This document shows positions 7,882 to 16,664 of a stretch of 64,000 nt of DNA, one piece after another. The stretch covers positions 404,291-468,290 of the forward strand of contig JABBOV010000008.1 of assembly GCA_012927625.1 (NCBI GenBank). Reading direction: 5' to 3'. The notes beneath the pieces were generated by a model. It did no database searches. It was not told the DNA's origin and saw only the letters and a program-made list of their open reading frames with translations. The stretch is from Glaciimonas sp. GTDB lineage: Bacteria; Pseudomonadota; Gammaproteobacteria; Burkholderiales; Burkholderiaceae_D. Numbering within the stretch: the stretch's first letter is position 1; every line of letters starts with the position of its first letter. The position numbers and the translations under genes were made by a program.

Positions 7882-9585
7882 TTAATCCTCAAGCTGGTTA
7901 CTGATGCGCATCGCTTCGCCGACTGTGGTTTTTCCTGCGACCACCATTGCCACCGCGTGTCTACGCAGGGTTTCGCCGGCCATTTGCGCTTGCGCCACCT
8001 TGATGAAGGCGGCCGGATCATTAGCATTGGCTGCATCCGCCACTTCCTGGGTCATTTCAAGCATTTCGTAGACTCCAATGCGACCGCGAAAACCAGTGCC
8101 GTTGCAGTGCGAGCAGCCGCGCCCATGCCGATAGCGGTGGGTATTGACCGCGTCTTTAAGCTCTGCCTTCAGCCATTCATACTCGTGAGTTTGCAATGGA
8201 TGGTCTTCCGTACAGCTTTCGCAAATCACGCGCACCAGGCGCTGCGCCACCACCGCTTGCAGCGAGCTGCCGACCATATAACCAGGCACGCCCATGTCCA
8301 GCAAACGCATCGGCGTGCTGATGGCGTCGTTGGTGTGCAGAGTCGACAACACCAAATGGCCGGTCATCGCAGCGCGCATGCCGATCTGGGCCGTTTCCTG
8401 GTCGCGCATCTCGCCCACCAGCACCACGTCAGGGTCTTGCCGTAACGCGGAGCGCAGCACCCGGGCAAAATTAAGTTCGATTTTGTCGTTGACCTGCACC
8501 TGGTTAATGCCGGCCAGCCTGTATTCGACCGGGTCTTCGACCGTAATCAGCTTTCTTTCCATGGTGTTGAGCTCGGACAGCGCGCCATACAACGTGGTGG
8601 TTTTGCCGCTGCCGGTCGGCCCGGTTACCAGCACCAGGCCGTTCGGGCGCTGCACGATGGCGCGGAAGCGTTTCAGCATTGCTGGCGGCATGCCGATGGC
8701 GTCCAGATTGAGCGTGCCGCCACTTTGGTTGAGCAGACGCATCACCACCGATTCGCCGTACTGGGTCGGCATGGTGGAAATCCGCACGTCGATCTGTTGC
8801 TGCTTGACCTTGATCGCAAAGCGGCCATCCTGCGGTATGCGCTTTTCTGAAATATCGAGCTCCGACATCAGCTTCAGACGCAATGCCAGCGATGCAGCAA
8901 TCTTGATATCGGCCTCGGTTTGCAGGTGCAGCACGCCATCGATGCGAAATCGGATCTGCAAGCGTTTTTCCTGCGGCTCGATATGGATGTCGGAAGCGCG
9001 CACCTGAGTCGCGTCATCGAATACCGATTGCAGCAGCTTGACCACCGGTGCATCCTCCAGACCTGCGCCCATCCCCAACGTGCCGAAATCGGTGTTGCCG
9101 TCGCCCAGATCCCGCTCCAATTCGCGCGCCAGGCCGGATATCTCATCGGTGCGGCGATACAGCCGGTCAATGGTCTGCAGCAGCTCGCTTTCATTGACCA
9201 CCGCCAGCGCGATGTCGCGCTTCACCAGACGCGTAATTTCATCATAGGCAAACAGATCGGTTGGGTCGGCCATGCCGATCAGCAGCATGCCATCGCGCTC
9301 GTCGAGTGCGATGGCACGAAAACGGCGCGCCTGCATTTCAGGCAACAGGCGCACCGTTTGCGGTTTGATGTTGTAGTGTTTCAGATTGATGTAAGGGATG
9401 TTGAGCTGCCGTGCCAGCGCGCCGGAAATGATCTCTTCCGTCACAAAACCGTTTTCGACGAAAACCCGTCCCAGTTTTCGCCCGGTACGTTTTTGCTCGC
9501 TGAGTGCCAATTGCAACTGCTCTTCGGACAGCAGTTTTTGCTGCAGCAGAATCTCACCCAAACGAATTTTTTCCGGCCTGGCCAT
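7882..9585 (-). CDS. mshE: MSHA pilus assembly ATPase MshE with c-di-GMP-binding N-domain
   Basis: The 567-residue GspE/PilB-type hexameric ATPase powers MSHA pilus extension. The N-terminus carries two successive MshEN-type motifs, RLGEILLQQKLLSEEQLQLA (residue 8 on) and LGRVFVENGFVTEEIISGA; in Vibrio MshE and PilB relatives this 24-residue pattern binds c-di-GMP. Then come Walker A GPTGSGKTTTLYG (near 322), an Asp box, Walker B DPDVVLVGEMRD, and a CxxC...CxxC zinc site (CESC near 453, CSHC near 495). The Shine-Dalgarno AAGGAG is 5 nt before ATG. It is transcribed away from the pilin genes, with mshG behind it. Confidence 0.93.
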   Translation of the reverse strand: MARPEKIRLGEILLQQKLLSEEQLQLALSEQKRTGRKLGRVFVENGFVTEEIISGALARQLNIPYINLKHYNIKPQTVRLLPEMQARRFRAIALDERDGMLLIGMADPTDLFAYDEITRLVKRDIALAVVNESELLQTIDRLYRRTDEISGLARELERDLGDGNTDFGTLGMGAGLEDAPVVKLLQSVFDDATQVRASDIHIEPQEKRLQIRFRIDGVLHLQTEADIKIAASLALRLKLMSELDISEKRIPQDGRFAIKVKQQQIDVRISTMPTQYGESVVMRLLNQSGGTLNLDAIGMPPAMLKRFRAIVQRPNGLVLVTGPTGSGKTTTLYGALSELNTMERKLITVEDPVEYRLAGINQVQVNDKIELNFARVLRSALRQDPDVVLVGEMRDQETAQIGMRAAMTGHLVLSTLHTNDAISTPMRLLDMGVPGYMVGSSLQAVVAQRLVRVICESCTEDHPLQTHEYEWLKAELKDAVNTHRYRHGRGCSHCNGTGFRGRIGVYEMLEMTQEVADAANANDPAAFIKVAQAQMAGETLRRHAVAMVVAGKTTVGEAMRISNQLED

Positions 9586-10199
9586 ACATGCTCCTTATAG
9601 TTTTTGCCTGGGAAATCTGGTGCCCTGCATTTTATGCCATACAGACACGGCGAACCGGCAGGTTTTTCCGATCATCAGGCATTCTGGCCGGTGCGCACCA
9701 CAGTGTGCCCGCTCCGCCGGCATCGATCAAGACACCCTATTTTCAATGGAAAAAAGCGGAGTATATGCATAAATATAGGAATCTACGCATTATTTAAATA
9801 CATCTAAAAAAATACGCAGGTAAGTATAGTTAAATTTCCGAACCAACAACAAAGTCTGTCTGTATCGGCGATGCCATATCGAAGTAGTGAACGCAAGCAC
9901 AGAATCTCAAACCGTCCGGCACGCTCGCATTATCTATTTATACGTTTAACAAGGAGCCGATCAGAGCACCATTGTGGCAACGGCACCACAGTGTTATTGG
10001 CGCCAGGAAATTTAAGTTGTTTTTCGTTATTAAATATCAGCATTTATAGTAAAAAAAGTCAATTTTTTTTATAGGTTAGAAAAAGCCGGCTTCTTCCCAT
10101 GTAGTATTGCGAAACAAAAATTGCTCCACGATATTTGTTATTGCGAAGTATCATTTTTGTATAAACTTGGCAAAAGAACTCAGTTCAGGAACATAGAAA
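9586..10199. other. Divergent mshE / pilin intergenic region
   Basis: A 614-bp AT-rich spacer separates mshE from the first pilin gene and should hold both promoters and a 5' leader. It contains the dispersed AT-rich element at 9758-9790 and poly-A/poly-T stretches around 10040-10080. Three overlapping short + ORFs at 9604-9807 and one at 9871 lack coding character. No RNA gene was recognised. Confidence 0.5.
9758..9790 (+). repeat. AT-rich dispersed element, copy E2
   Basis: GGAGTAT at 9758 is followed by ACGCAT exactly 27 nt downstream (9785) and then TATTTAAA. Same layout as copies at 13725, 26918 and 62337. It lies in the mshE/pilin divergent spacer. Confidence 0.65.
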
Positions 10200-10673
10200 A
10201 TGCGAAAAATGCAGTCAGGTTTTACGCTCATGGAGTTGGTGCTGGTCATCACCATCCTGGGCATATTGGCTGCGGTAGCACTGCCAAAATTCGCCGCGCT
10301 GCAAGCCGAAGCGCGAATCGCAAAGATGAACGGCGTGCTCGGGTCGATCAAGGTGGCCGCTGTCTTGGCCCATTCTGTGCAATTGACACAGCAATTAACC
10401 GTTGATACCAATATTACGATGGAAGGTTCAGTCATCGCGATGACGAATGGCTATCCGACCACCGCTCTGGCTTCGATAGGCACTGCGGCAGGTCTAGCGA
10501 ATGGGACAGTGGCCATAGCCGGTTTTGTGCCGGTCGCCACCAGTGCAGCTGTTTTTACGGTTACTCCCGACACAACGCATGCTAACTGCACGGTCACCTA
10601 TACGCCGTCCAGCGTCGTCGGAACTTCGCCGACTTACGACAATGCCGGCTTGACTGCAGCGAATTGCCAATAG
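10200..10673 (+). CDS. MSHA-type type IV pilin / prepilin (first copy, MshA/MshB-like)
   Basis: The 157-residue prepilin has a very short basic leader, MRKMQSG, cut before FTLMELVLVITILGILAAVA. The cleavage Gly and Glu at mature position 5 are present. The hydrophobic helix is the polymerisation core. The C-terminal half is Thr/Ala-rich with a Cys pair (ANCTVTYTP...TAANCQ) suited to the usual pilin disulfide loop. It is the first gene of the + strand pilus operon, followed by a hairpin and a second pilin gene. Whether this is the minor MshB or a second major pilin cannot be settled by eye; its length and D-region suggest a major-type pilin. Confidence 0.85.
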   Translation: MRKMQSGFTLMELVLVITILGILAAVALPKFAALQAEARIAKMNGVLGSIKVAAVLAHSVQLTQQLTVDTNITMEGSVIAMTNGYPTTALASIGTAAGLANGTVAIAGFVPVATSAAVFTVTPDTTHANCTVTYTPSSVVGTSPTYDNAGLTAANCQ

Positions 10674-10684
10674 CGCGGCATTCA

Positions 10685-10712
10685 ATCTTTACGCCATGCA
10701 TGCCGTAAAGAT
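10685..10712 (+). other. Perfect 9-bp stem-loop between the two pilin genes
   Basis: ATCTTTACG at 10685-10693 pairs perfectly with CGTAAAGAT at 10704-10712 around a 10-nt loop. No U-tract follows, so it is not a classic Rho-independent terminator. Hairpins between pilin genes can stabilise or partly end the upstream message; that role here is inference. Confidence 0.5.
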
Positions 10713-10784
10713 AGTACAAGTCGTATAACTGATGCAAAGCGCCGGTACTACGGCACCTTGAATTATTTAATAACGGAATTGAAT

Positions 10785-11231
10785 ATGAACATGCACATGA
10801 AGATGAACAAGCAACAATCTGGTTTTACCCTGATCGAATTGGTGATGGTGATCGTGATTCTGGGCATTCTGGCTGCGACCGCGTTGCCGAAATTTGTTGA
10901 TTTGAAAACCGACGCTGATAATGCCGCAATCCTAGGTGTGATTGGTGGGTTGAATTCTGCTGCCGCTATTAACTACGCTGGATGTGCCGTAGTAAATAAC
11001 GTAGTGACCGCTAACAAATGTGTCAACGTTACAAAGTGTTCTGGCGTTGGCCTTTTATTGACACCTGCGCTGACTTTGGGCACAACGGCAAGCACCACAA
11101 ATTATTATTTAACCGCAGATACAGGCGTGACGACCAACGGCACATCTCAGGCGTGTACCCTGAACAAAGACAAATCTACCGGTGTTGTTGGCCCAACAGG
11201 CTCGTTTACCGCAATCGGTGCTGGCAATTAA
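10785..11231 (+). CDS. mshA: MSHA major pilin MshA-like prepilin
   Basis: The ATG at 10785 follows a GGAA Shine-Dalgarno by 6 nt and is preferred over the TTG at 10758 in the ORF track. The leader MNMHMKMNKQQSG is Met/Lys-rich, and mature FTLIELVMVIVILGILAATA has Glu5. The mature part carries several cysteines (YAGCAVV, NKCVNVTKCSG, QACTLNKD), more than a simple single-loop pilin. The C-terminus ends in Gly/Ala. It shows the same helix as the gene 112 bp upstream but a quite different globular domain. By position and size it is the best MshA candidate, forming the pilus shaft after processing by a PilD-type peptidase encoded elsewhere. Confidence 0.85.
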   Translation: MNMHMKMNKQQSGFTLIELVMVIVILGILAATALPKFVDLKTDADNAAILGVIGGLNSAAAINYAGCAVVNNVVTANKCVNVTKCSGVGLLLTPALTLGTTASTTNYYLTADTGVTTNGTSQACTLNKDKSTGVVGPTGSFTAIGAGN

Positions 11232-11235
11232 CCTA

Positions 11236-11294
11236 GTAGGGTAGGCAGGACGTTGTGCCCCGCGGGTATTCAAACCCGTGGGCAAGCGCCCTAC
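11236..11294. repeat. Dispersed palindrome family C, copy C1
   Basis: Starts GTAGGGTAGGCAGG and ends GCGCCCTAC, with an inner hairpin whose arms are GCCCCGCGGGT and ACCCGTGGGC. It starts 5 bp after the mshA stop. It resembles the copies at 47841 and 53811 in its GTAGGG...CCCTAC ends and CGGGT core. The hairpin could separate the highly expressed pilin from the minor pilin genes. Confidence 0.65.
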
Positions 11295-11352
11295 AAGGCT
11301 AAACGTCATGCCGTCTTCTTGTCGCAAACAACATTTTTCGGTGAGTTAACAC

Positions 11353-11823
11353 ATGACGACGCCAACCAAAATCGCGGGATTCACCCTGATTGAACTCATC
11401 ATGGTGATGGTTATCATCGGGGTTCTCGCGGTTGCAGCTATGCCGCGTTTTATGGATCGCAAGACCTTCGAGACGCGCGGTTTTCATGATCAAACAAAAT
11501 CAATGTTGCGTTACGCGCAAAAAACCGCGATTGCGCAGCGCCGTTTTGTTTGCGTTGCCTTTACGTCCAGCAGCATTACCCTGACCATCGATGCCATCAA
11601 TAATGCGGCGACGGCAACATGCCCAGGAACCGCTCTGGCTTCGGCGGACGGCAAGCTGACGTCAGTCGTTACCGCCCCTTCCGGCATCACGTTTTCCCAG
11701 ACACCGGCTGATTTTAGCTTTGGCGCACTGGGCCGACCTGGCTTTAATACACAACAAAGCATCAGCGTAGTTGATGTCGCTAGCGCTATTCTCATAGAAT
11801 CCGAGACCGGCTATGTCCACTGA
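11353..11823 (+). CDS. mshC: MSHA minor pseudopilin MshC-like (GspH/FimT-type)
   Basis: The 156-residue prepilin-like protein has leader MTTPTKIAG, then FTLIELIMVMVIIGVLAVAA and the MPRFMDRKTFETRGFHDQ segment typical of GspH/FimT-like minor pilins. The rest is beta-rich with a CVAFTSSS...ATCPGTAL Cys pair. Minor pseudopilins prime pilus assembly at the inner membrane and may sit at the tip. The stop overlaps the next gene's start by 11 bp, so translation is probably coupled. Confidence 0.85.
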   Translation: MTTPTKIAGFTLIELIMVMVIIGVLAVAAMPRFMDRKTFETRGFHDQTKSMLRYAQKTAIAQRRFVCVAFTSSSITLTIDAINNAATATCPGTALASADGKLTSVVTAPSGITFSQTPADFSFGALGRPGFNTQQSISVVDVASAILIESETGYVH

Positions 11824-12376
11824 ATACCGGCAAAGAGGCATCTCGCTGATCGAACTGATCATGTTCATCGTGATCGTCAGCGTCGGCATTGCCGGCATCT
11901 TGTCGGTGATGAATGTCACCACCAAGGCCAGCGCCGACCCGCTGCTGCGCAAACAGGCGCTGGCGATTGCCGAATCGCTGCTGGAAGAAATCGAGTTGCA
12001 GCCCTTTACCTACTGTGCGCCGGATGATACCAATGCGTTGACTGCCGCCAATGCTGCCGGTTGTGCAGTACCGGCTAACTCTGAAGACAGTTTGCCAACC
12101 GCAGCAAGGGTTAGCAATGTGGCACAGCGCGATGCTGCCAATGTCGCCGATTACACCAATTTTGCAATGGCGCCGATACGGGATATTTCGGGTACGCAGA
12201 TTAATGGGCTGGCGGCCTATTCTGCGTCAGTTGCAATAACTCAAGTCGGCGATACTTTGACCCCGGCAGTTGCAAAAAATGACGCATTGCAAATTGACGT
12301 CCGGGTCGTCTCAGGCAACACCGATATCACCCTCACCGGCTACCGCTTCCGCTATGCGCCCAATGCCTTACCCTGA
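11813..12376 (+). CDS. mshD: MSHA minor pseudopilin MshD-like
   Basis: The 187-residue protein has a leader MSTEYRQRG and a GspI/PilV-like helix ISLIELIMFIVIVSVGIAGI with Glu at position 5. Then comes KQALAIAESLLEEIELQPF, a hallmark of MshD/PilV-type minor pilins. It starts inside the end of mshC and is followed closely by mshO. It has two cysteines in the CAPDDTN...AAGCAVPA loop. The MshD name rests on order and family resemblance. Confidence 0.83.
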   Translation: MSTEYRQRGISLIELIMFIVIVSVGIAGILSVMNVTTKASADPLLRKQALAIAESLLEEIELQPFTYCAPDDTNALTAANAAGCAVPANSEDSLPTAARVSNVAQRDAANVADYTNFAMAPIRDISGTQINGLAAYSASVAITQVGDTLTPAVAKNDALQIDVRVVSGNTDITLTGYRFRYAPNALP

Positions 12377-12380
12377 CGCG

Positions 12381-13187
12381 ATGCGGGCTGCCATGACCCA
12401 ACGCCAGCGCGGTTTTACCCTGATCGAAGCGATCATGGTCATTACCATCACCGGCATCCTGGCCGGAGTGGTGGCGATTTTCATCCGCACCCCGGTTCAG
12501 AGCTATTTCGATGTCGAACGGCGCGCAGAAATGACCGACACCGTCGATACCGCATTACGCCGTATTGGGCGCGATGTGCGGCTGGCATTGCCGAATAGTG
12601 TGCGGGTGACTAAGGTTGGAACGGTATCTTATCTGGAGTTTTTGCAGACCAGCGATGGTGGGCGCTACCGTGCAGACGGCCCAGGCGACATATTGGACTT
12701 TACGGCTACCGACACTACTTTCGATGTGCTAGGGCCTCCTGTTGCAATGGTTGCCGGTGCGCAGAATTTATTGGTAGTTTATAACTTGGGTATTCCAGGT
12801 GCAGATGCCTATCAAGGAGACAATACCAGTCCCATTACCGCAATTGATGCCGCAACACATATCGTAACGATCAACGCCAAACAATTTCCTTTATCCTCGC
12901 CCGGCAATCGATTCCAGATTATTTCTTCACCTGTTACTTACGCATGCGACCCCGGCACCGGTAACCTGACGCGTTTCTGGAATTATCCAATCCAGGGTGC
13001 GCAGCCGACCGCTTTTGCGGGTACGCCGCAAGCGTTACTGGCAACGAATGTGGCAGGGTGTACTTTTACCTACGATCAATTGGTAATTAATCAGCGCACC
13101 AGTGTGGTGTCAATCTGGCTCCAACTGAGCCAGGGCAGTGAGAATGTAAATCTCTACCATGAGGTACATGTCAGCAATGTGCCCTAG
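12381..13187 (+). CDS. mshO: MSHA minor pseudopilin MshO-like
   Basis: The ORF track starts at 12270 inside mshD; I move the start to ATG 12381 (MRAAMTQRQRG) just after the mshD stop, with ATG 12393 also possible. The leader is followed by FTLIEAIMVITITGILAGVV with Glu5. After it comes VERRAEMTDTVDTALRRIGRDVRLALPNS, the pattern of GspJ/PilW-like MshO proteins. The remaining beta-rich domain contains TYACDPGTG and VAGCTFTYD cysteines. The length of about 268 residues is normal for MshO. The stop overlaps the mshP start region. Confidence 0.83.
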   Translation: MRAAMTQRQRGFTLIEAIMVITITGILAGVVAIFIRTPVQSYFDVERRAEMTDTVDTALRRIGRDVRLALPNSVRVTKVGTVSYLEFLQTSDGGRYRADGPGDILDFTATDTTFDVLGPPVAMVAGAQNLLVVYNLGIPGADAYQGDNTSPITAIDAATHIVTINAKQFPLSSPGNRFQIISSPVTYACDPGTGNLTRFWNYPIQGAQPTAFAGTPQALLATNVAGCTFTYDQLVINQRTSVVSIWLQLSQGSENVNLYHEVHVSNVP

Positions 13188-13683
13188 ACGAAACTCCGCA
13201 AGACGAATATACGATTCCAGCCGTAGCCCCCAGCGCGGCTTTGCCCTCGTGTCGGCTATTTTTCTATTGGTGGTATTGGCTGCTTTGGGCGCTTTCATGG
13301 TGACACTCTCGACCGTCCAGAATGTCACTTCGACCCAGGATTTGCAGGGTAGCCGCGCCTATCAGGCGGCACGGGCCGGAATCGAGTGGGGCGCGTATCA
13401 GGTGCGCACTCCAGAACACACCAACCTGCCAACGGGGCAGGCTCCGTATATTTGCCCGACTGCTGCGACAACGCTCAATCATCTGGCTGGTTCCCTGGCA
13501 GGCTTTAGCGTGCAGGTGCTTTGTGTGGAGACAACCTATGGCGAAGGCGGTAATACGATTGCTGTCTATCAGTTAACCTCGACCGCAACTCTGGGAACGG
13601 TCGGTAGCACCAACTATGTCGAGCGGCAATTATCCGCAGCGATCAGCACTTGCCGGGCAGCTGGCGTGCCTTGCCCAGAATGA
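13177..13683 (+). CDS. mshP: MSHA biogenesis protein MshP-like
   Basis: A PilX/MshP-type protein with a basic leader (RRNSARRIYDSSRSPQRG) and helix FALVSAIFLLVVLAALGAFM. It lacks the usual Glu5, as is common in MshP. Then comes GSRAYQAARAGIEWGAYQV, diagnostic of MshP/PilX. The start is uncertain among ATGs at 13159, 13168 and 13177; all overlap the mshO stop at 13187. Four C-terminal-half cysteines may form disulfides. It is the last pilin-like gene before mshQ. Confidence 0.8.
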   Translation: MCPRRNSARRIYDSSRSPQRGFALVSAIFLLVVLAALGAFMVTLSTVQNVTSTQDLQGSRAYQAARAGIEWGAYQVRTPEHTNLPTGQAPYICPTAATTLNHLAGSLAGFSVQVLCVETTYGEGGNTIAVYQLTSTATLGTVGSTNYVERQLSAAISTCRAAGVPCPE

Positions 13684-13724
13684 GCAGAGCATAAAAAAAC
13701 AGTGATGAGCTAATTATTTAATAT

Positions 13725-13757
13725 GGAGTATAAGCAAAAATAGTGCTTTATCCGCAT
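13725..13757 (+). repeat. AT-rich dispersed element, copy E3
   Basis: GGAGTAT at 13725 and CCGCAT at 13752 are exactly 27 nt apart with an A-rich spacer. It lies in the 282-bp mshP-mshQ gap, the only sizeable break within the pilin part of the operon. Confidence 0.65.
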
Positions 13758-13965
13758 ACAAATAGGCACATTAGAAAAATACAGGTCAAACATACCATAA
13801 AGATGTTCAATGATTACATTCTGCTGCGCGCAATTACACCGTGTTCTGGCCTTCGTTTTCCGTGACTGCGCCAGCCTCTCCAGCGCCCGATTGCCCGGCG
13901 CACGTAGATCGTCTACGCTGCTGCGCCGCGGACTGTTGCGCCGCACGGCGTCATTGAGCGCCGCC

Positions 13966-16587
13966 ATGCGCCGCCGGATATTCCTGCTCCTCGCGCTACC
14001 CTTGCTGTTGCTAACCGCCTTACCGGCACAGGCGATTAATTACACTTTTCCAGGCGCCCTGCCTGCAGGTTGCGTCGACAATGGCGGCGGAAGTTACACT
14101 TGCGGCGCGATAAGCCTTGGCGCCAGCGACACGATCGCCATCACATCAGCGACCACCATCACGGTCAATGGTGCATTCGATGTCGCTGCCGGCGGCCAAA
14201 TCAATTCAGGAGCACCTTTCTCCCTGAATATTACGACGGTTGGTGCGGCGTTCGGCGCAGGCGCCAACGTCATTCTCAATGCAAATGTGATCAGCGGCGC
14301 TGCCCTCACAATAGGTGCAGACGCGCAAGTGGGCGGCAACCTCAAAACCGACGTCGGCGATATCAAAATAGGGGCGAATACAACAATCGTCGGCGATCTC
14401 AGCGTCGGCACCGGCGCCATCCTGCTCGGTGCTAATGACACAGTTAACGGCTCGATCAGCGTCACCGGCACCGGTGCCATCACGATAGGTGCGAGTTCAC
14501 AGGTAAACGGTAATATCAGCGCCGTCACCGGCGCAATCACATTGGGTGCGCACACAAGCGCCACAGGCAATATCAGCACCGTCGACGGCGCCGTCACATT
14601 GGGTGCGAACATCGATGTCTACGGCAATATCAGCACCGTCAACGGCGCCATCACAGTCGGTGCTGCGGGCGCGGTTGGCGGCTCGATTAGCATCACCGGC
14701 ACAGGTGCTGTCTCAGTCGGTGCACACTCAAATATCGGTGGCACTATCAGCGCCGCCAACGGCGCCATCACCACAGGTGCCGGGACCGTTAGCGGTACCG
14801 CCATCGGCAACTTTGAATGCCTGGAGACGGGCAGCAATATCCCGTGGAGCCCGACGACGCGACGGCCTCTCTATACCAAGCTAGCCGGCACCGGCTTCAG
14901 TATCGACATCGCTGCGCTCAAGACTGACGGCACACCGCAAACCAGCTACGCTTCCAAATACGTCAAAGTGGAGTTATTCGAAGACACTACGCCGTTAACT
15001 AATTGCCCAGACTTTGCGGGCAAAACCCCGGTGGTCACGCAGACGGTCGTCTTCGCTTCGAACGCGGCAGGCCGCACAACCACGGGTATTTTCAATCTCA
15101 ACAGTGCCTACAAGATACTCCGTTGCCGCGTCACAGAGTGTACCGACAGCACCTGTGGGCACGTTACTGCGGCGCCGCCGGCTTGTTCTTCCGACCAGTT
15201 CTCGGTGCGGCCGGCATCCTTTGCTGCCACTGTCACCAAGGCAGATGGATCTGCCTTGGGCAGTACGATCAAAGCAGGGGTAGACGATATCAAAGCTACC
15301 GTCAGCGTAACGACTGCAGGTTATTCCGGCAGCGCTTTTATCTATCCTTCAGCGAGTGTTGACCACAATCATATTTCAGTTTTAAACAGAAACACTTTAA
15401 CTATGGCAGATGCCGGCAACACACCTATGACTGACGGCACGGTCAGCTTCAACGTAGCCTCCGGCGCACCCGCTAACGGTAATTTCCGCTACCACGATGC
15501 AGGAACGCTGACATTGGCAATACGCGACAAGACATACACCGGTGTTGACCAGTCCAATAATGATTGCATGGTTGGCAGCGCATCCAACGTGCTGACAAAC
15601 GGCAAATATGGATGCGAAATCGGCGTCGACCAATTAATCTCGCGCTTCATCCCGGATCATTTCACGGTGTCCGGCAGTTTTACGCCATCCTGCAGCGGCG
15701 GCGGTTTCACCTATATGGATGACCCGCGCCTAGGTATCAATTTCAAGGTATCGGCGGAAAGCAGCCGTGAGATTACTGCCACCCAATATGCGAATCCTTG
15801 CCCAACATCAGGGTCTTGCAAACTGACTTTGACTGCGCAAAATAGCAGCACCCAGATCGACATCAGTCGACTGACGCCGCTTGCTTCTTTTCCTGGCGCA
15901 ACCACAGTCGGTTCAGGAGCGGCATCAACCTATGAGTCGACAACATGGTCGAATGGTGTCTATACGGTCTCCGGTACAGCGCTTAAATATGCCAGAGATA
16001 CTACGCCGGATGGCGCGTATGACAATTTCAAACTGAAGGCGGCCATCGCCGACCCTGACGGCGTTGCCATTGCCGCCCAGGGTACCTCTGATGAAACCAA
16101 AATCCGCTATGGGCGCATAGCACTTTCCAATGCGCATGGGTCGGAACGGCTGGCCTTGCCGATTCCAATGAAAGTGCAGTATTACAAAGCGGGGGCTGGC
16201 TGGTTAACCGCCAGCCAGCCCCCGAATACCGCCGATAGCTGCACGCCGATCGCATTGCCTGCCAGCATTGGCTTTACCTTTGCAACTTTAACCACAAAAA
16301 ATCATTTGGCAGCGAGCAACGTAAAAGCATATCTAAAGAATGCTGGCACTTACATAACATCAGGCATTGTTACACGCGATCAGCTATCGCTGGCAAGTCC
16401 GGGCAATTCAGCCGTGGGCCCAGGGATCGGATATGTCGATGTGTATTTTGATCTTGCGGTCATGCCTTGGCTCAATTTCAACTGGAAAGGAAAGCCGACG
16501 CCAACAGCAGCAGACTTAAACCCCACAGCCCGCGCCACTTTTGGTGTGTATAAGAGTGAATTTATTTACTTGCGGGAAATGTATTAG
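13966..16587 (+). CDS. mshQ: MshQ-like surface protein with beta-solenoid-like repeats and DUF6701 region
   Basis: The track ORF starts at 13810, but ATG 13966 gives a clean signal peptide, MRRRIFLLLALPLLLLTALP, cut after AQA, with GAGCG just upstream. Residues 1-110 hold a first Thr/Ala-rich part. Residues 111-282 hold about nine 19-20-residue repeats of the form GAITxGAxxxVxGNIS, a spacing that suits a right-handed beta-helix. The remaining 590 residues resemble the MshQ/DUF6701 region, with many Cys pairs such as RCRVTECTDSTC. The total is about 873 residues. MshQ proteins close msh loci and are thought to act outside the cell, perhaps as adhesin; that is inference. Confidence 0.85.
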   Translation: MRRRIFLLLALPLLLLTALPAQAINYTFPGALPAGCVDNGGGSYTCGAISLGASDTIAITSATTITVNGAFDVAAGGQINSGAPFSLNITTVGAAFGAGANVILNANVISGAALTIGADAQVGGNLKTDVGDIKIGANTTIVGDLSVGTGAILLGANDTVNGSISVTGTGAITIGASSQVNGNISAVTGAITLGAHTSATGNISTVDGAVTLGANIDVYGNISTVNGAITVGAAGAVGGSISITGTGAVSVGAHSNIGGTISAANGAITTGAGTVSGTAIGNFECLETGSNIPWSPTTRRPLYTKLAGTGFSIDIAALKTDGTPQTSYASKYVKVELFEDTTPLTNCPDFAGKTPVVTQTVVFASNAAGRTTTGIFNLNSAYKILRCRVTECTDSTCGHVTAAPPACSSDQFSVRPASFAATVTKADGSALGSTIKAGVDDIKATVSVTTAGYSGSAFIYPSASVDHNHISVLNRNTLTMADAGNTPMTDGTVSFNVASGAPANGNFRYHDAGTLTLAIRDKTYTGVDQSNNDCMVGSASNVLTNGKYGCEIGVDQLISRFIPDHFTVSGSFTPSCSGGGFTYMDDPRLGINFKVSAESSREITATQYANPCPTSGSCKLTLTAQNSSTQIDISRLTPLASFPGATTVGSGAASTYESTTWSNGVYTVSGTALKYARDTTPDGAYDNFKLKAAIADPDGVAIAAQGTSDETKIRYGRIALSNAHGSERLALPIPMKVQYYKAGAGWLTASQPPNTADSCTPIALPASIGFTFATLTTKNHLAASNVKAYLKNAGTYITSGIVTRDQLSLASPGNSAVGPGIGYVDVYFDLAVMPWLNFNWKGKPTPTAADLNPTARATFGVYKSEFIYLREMY
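14296..14811 (+). repeat. Tandem 57-60-bp coding repeats within mshQ
   Basis: About nine consecutive units each encode a G-A-[I/V]-T-[hydrophobic]-G-A-x5-G-[N/S]-[I/L]-S pattern. Units differ at many third positions and in length (19 or 20 codons), so the array is old rather than freshly amplified. The DNA also keeps shared words such as GGCGCCATCAC and AACGGC. Confidence 0.8.
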
Positions 16588-16664
16588 CATCGACGATTGA
16601 CAAGCTTGGCGTAGTAACTTAACTTCAGAAACTATTTTTATTCAGTGCAAGCAGGGGTTTATTT

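Noticed and set aside
14296-14811. Tandem repeats in mshQ as a non-coding repeat array
   Set aside because: The repeats stay in frame within a long ORF with a signal peptide, so they are protein repeats.
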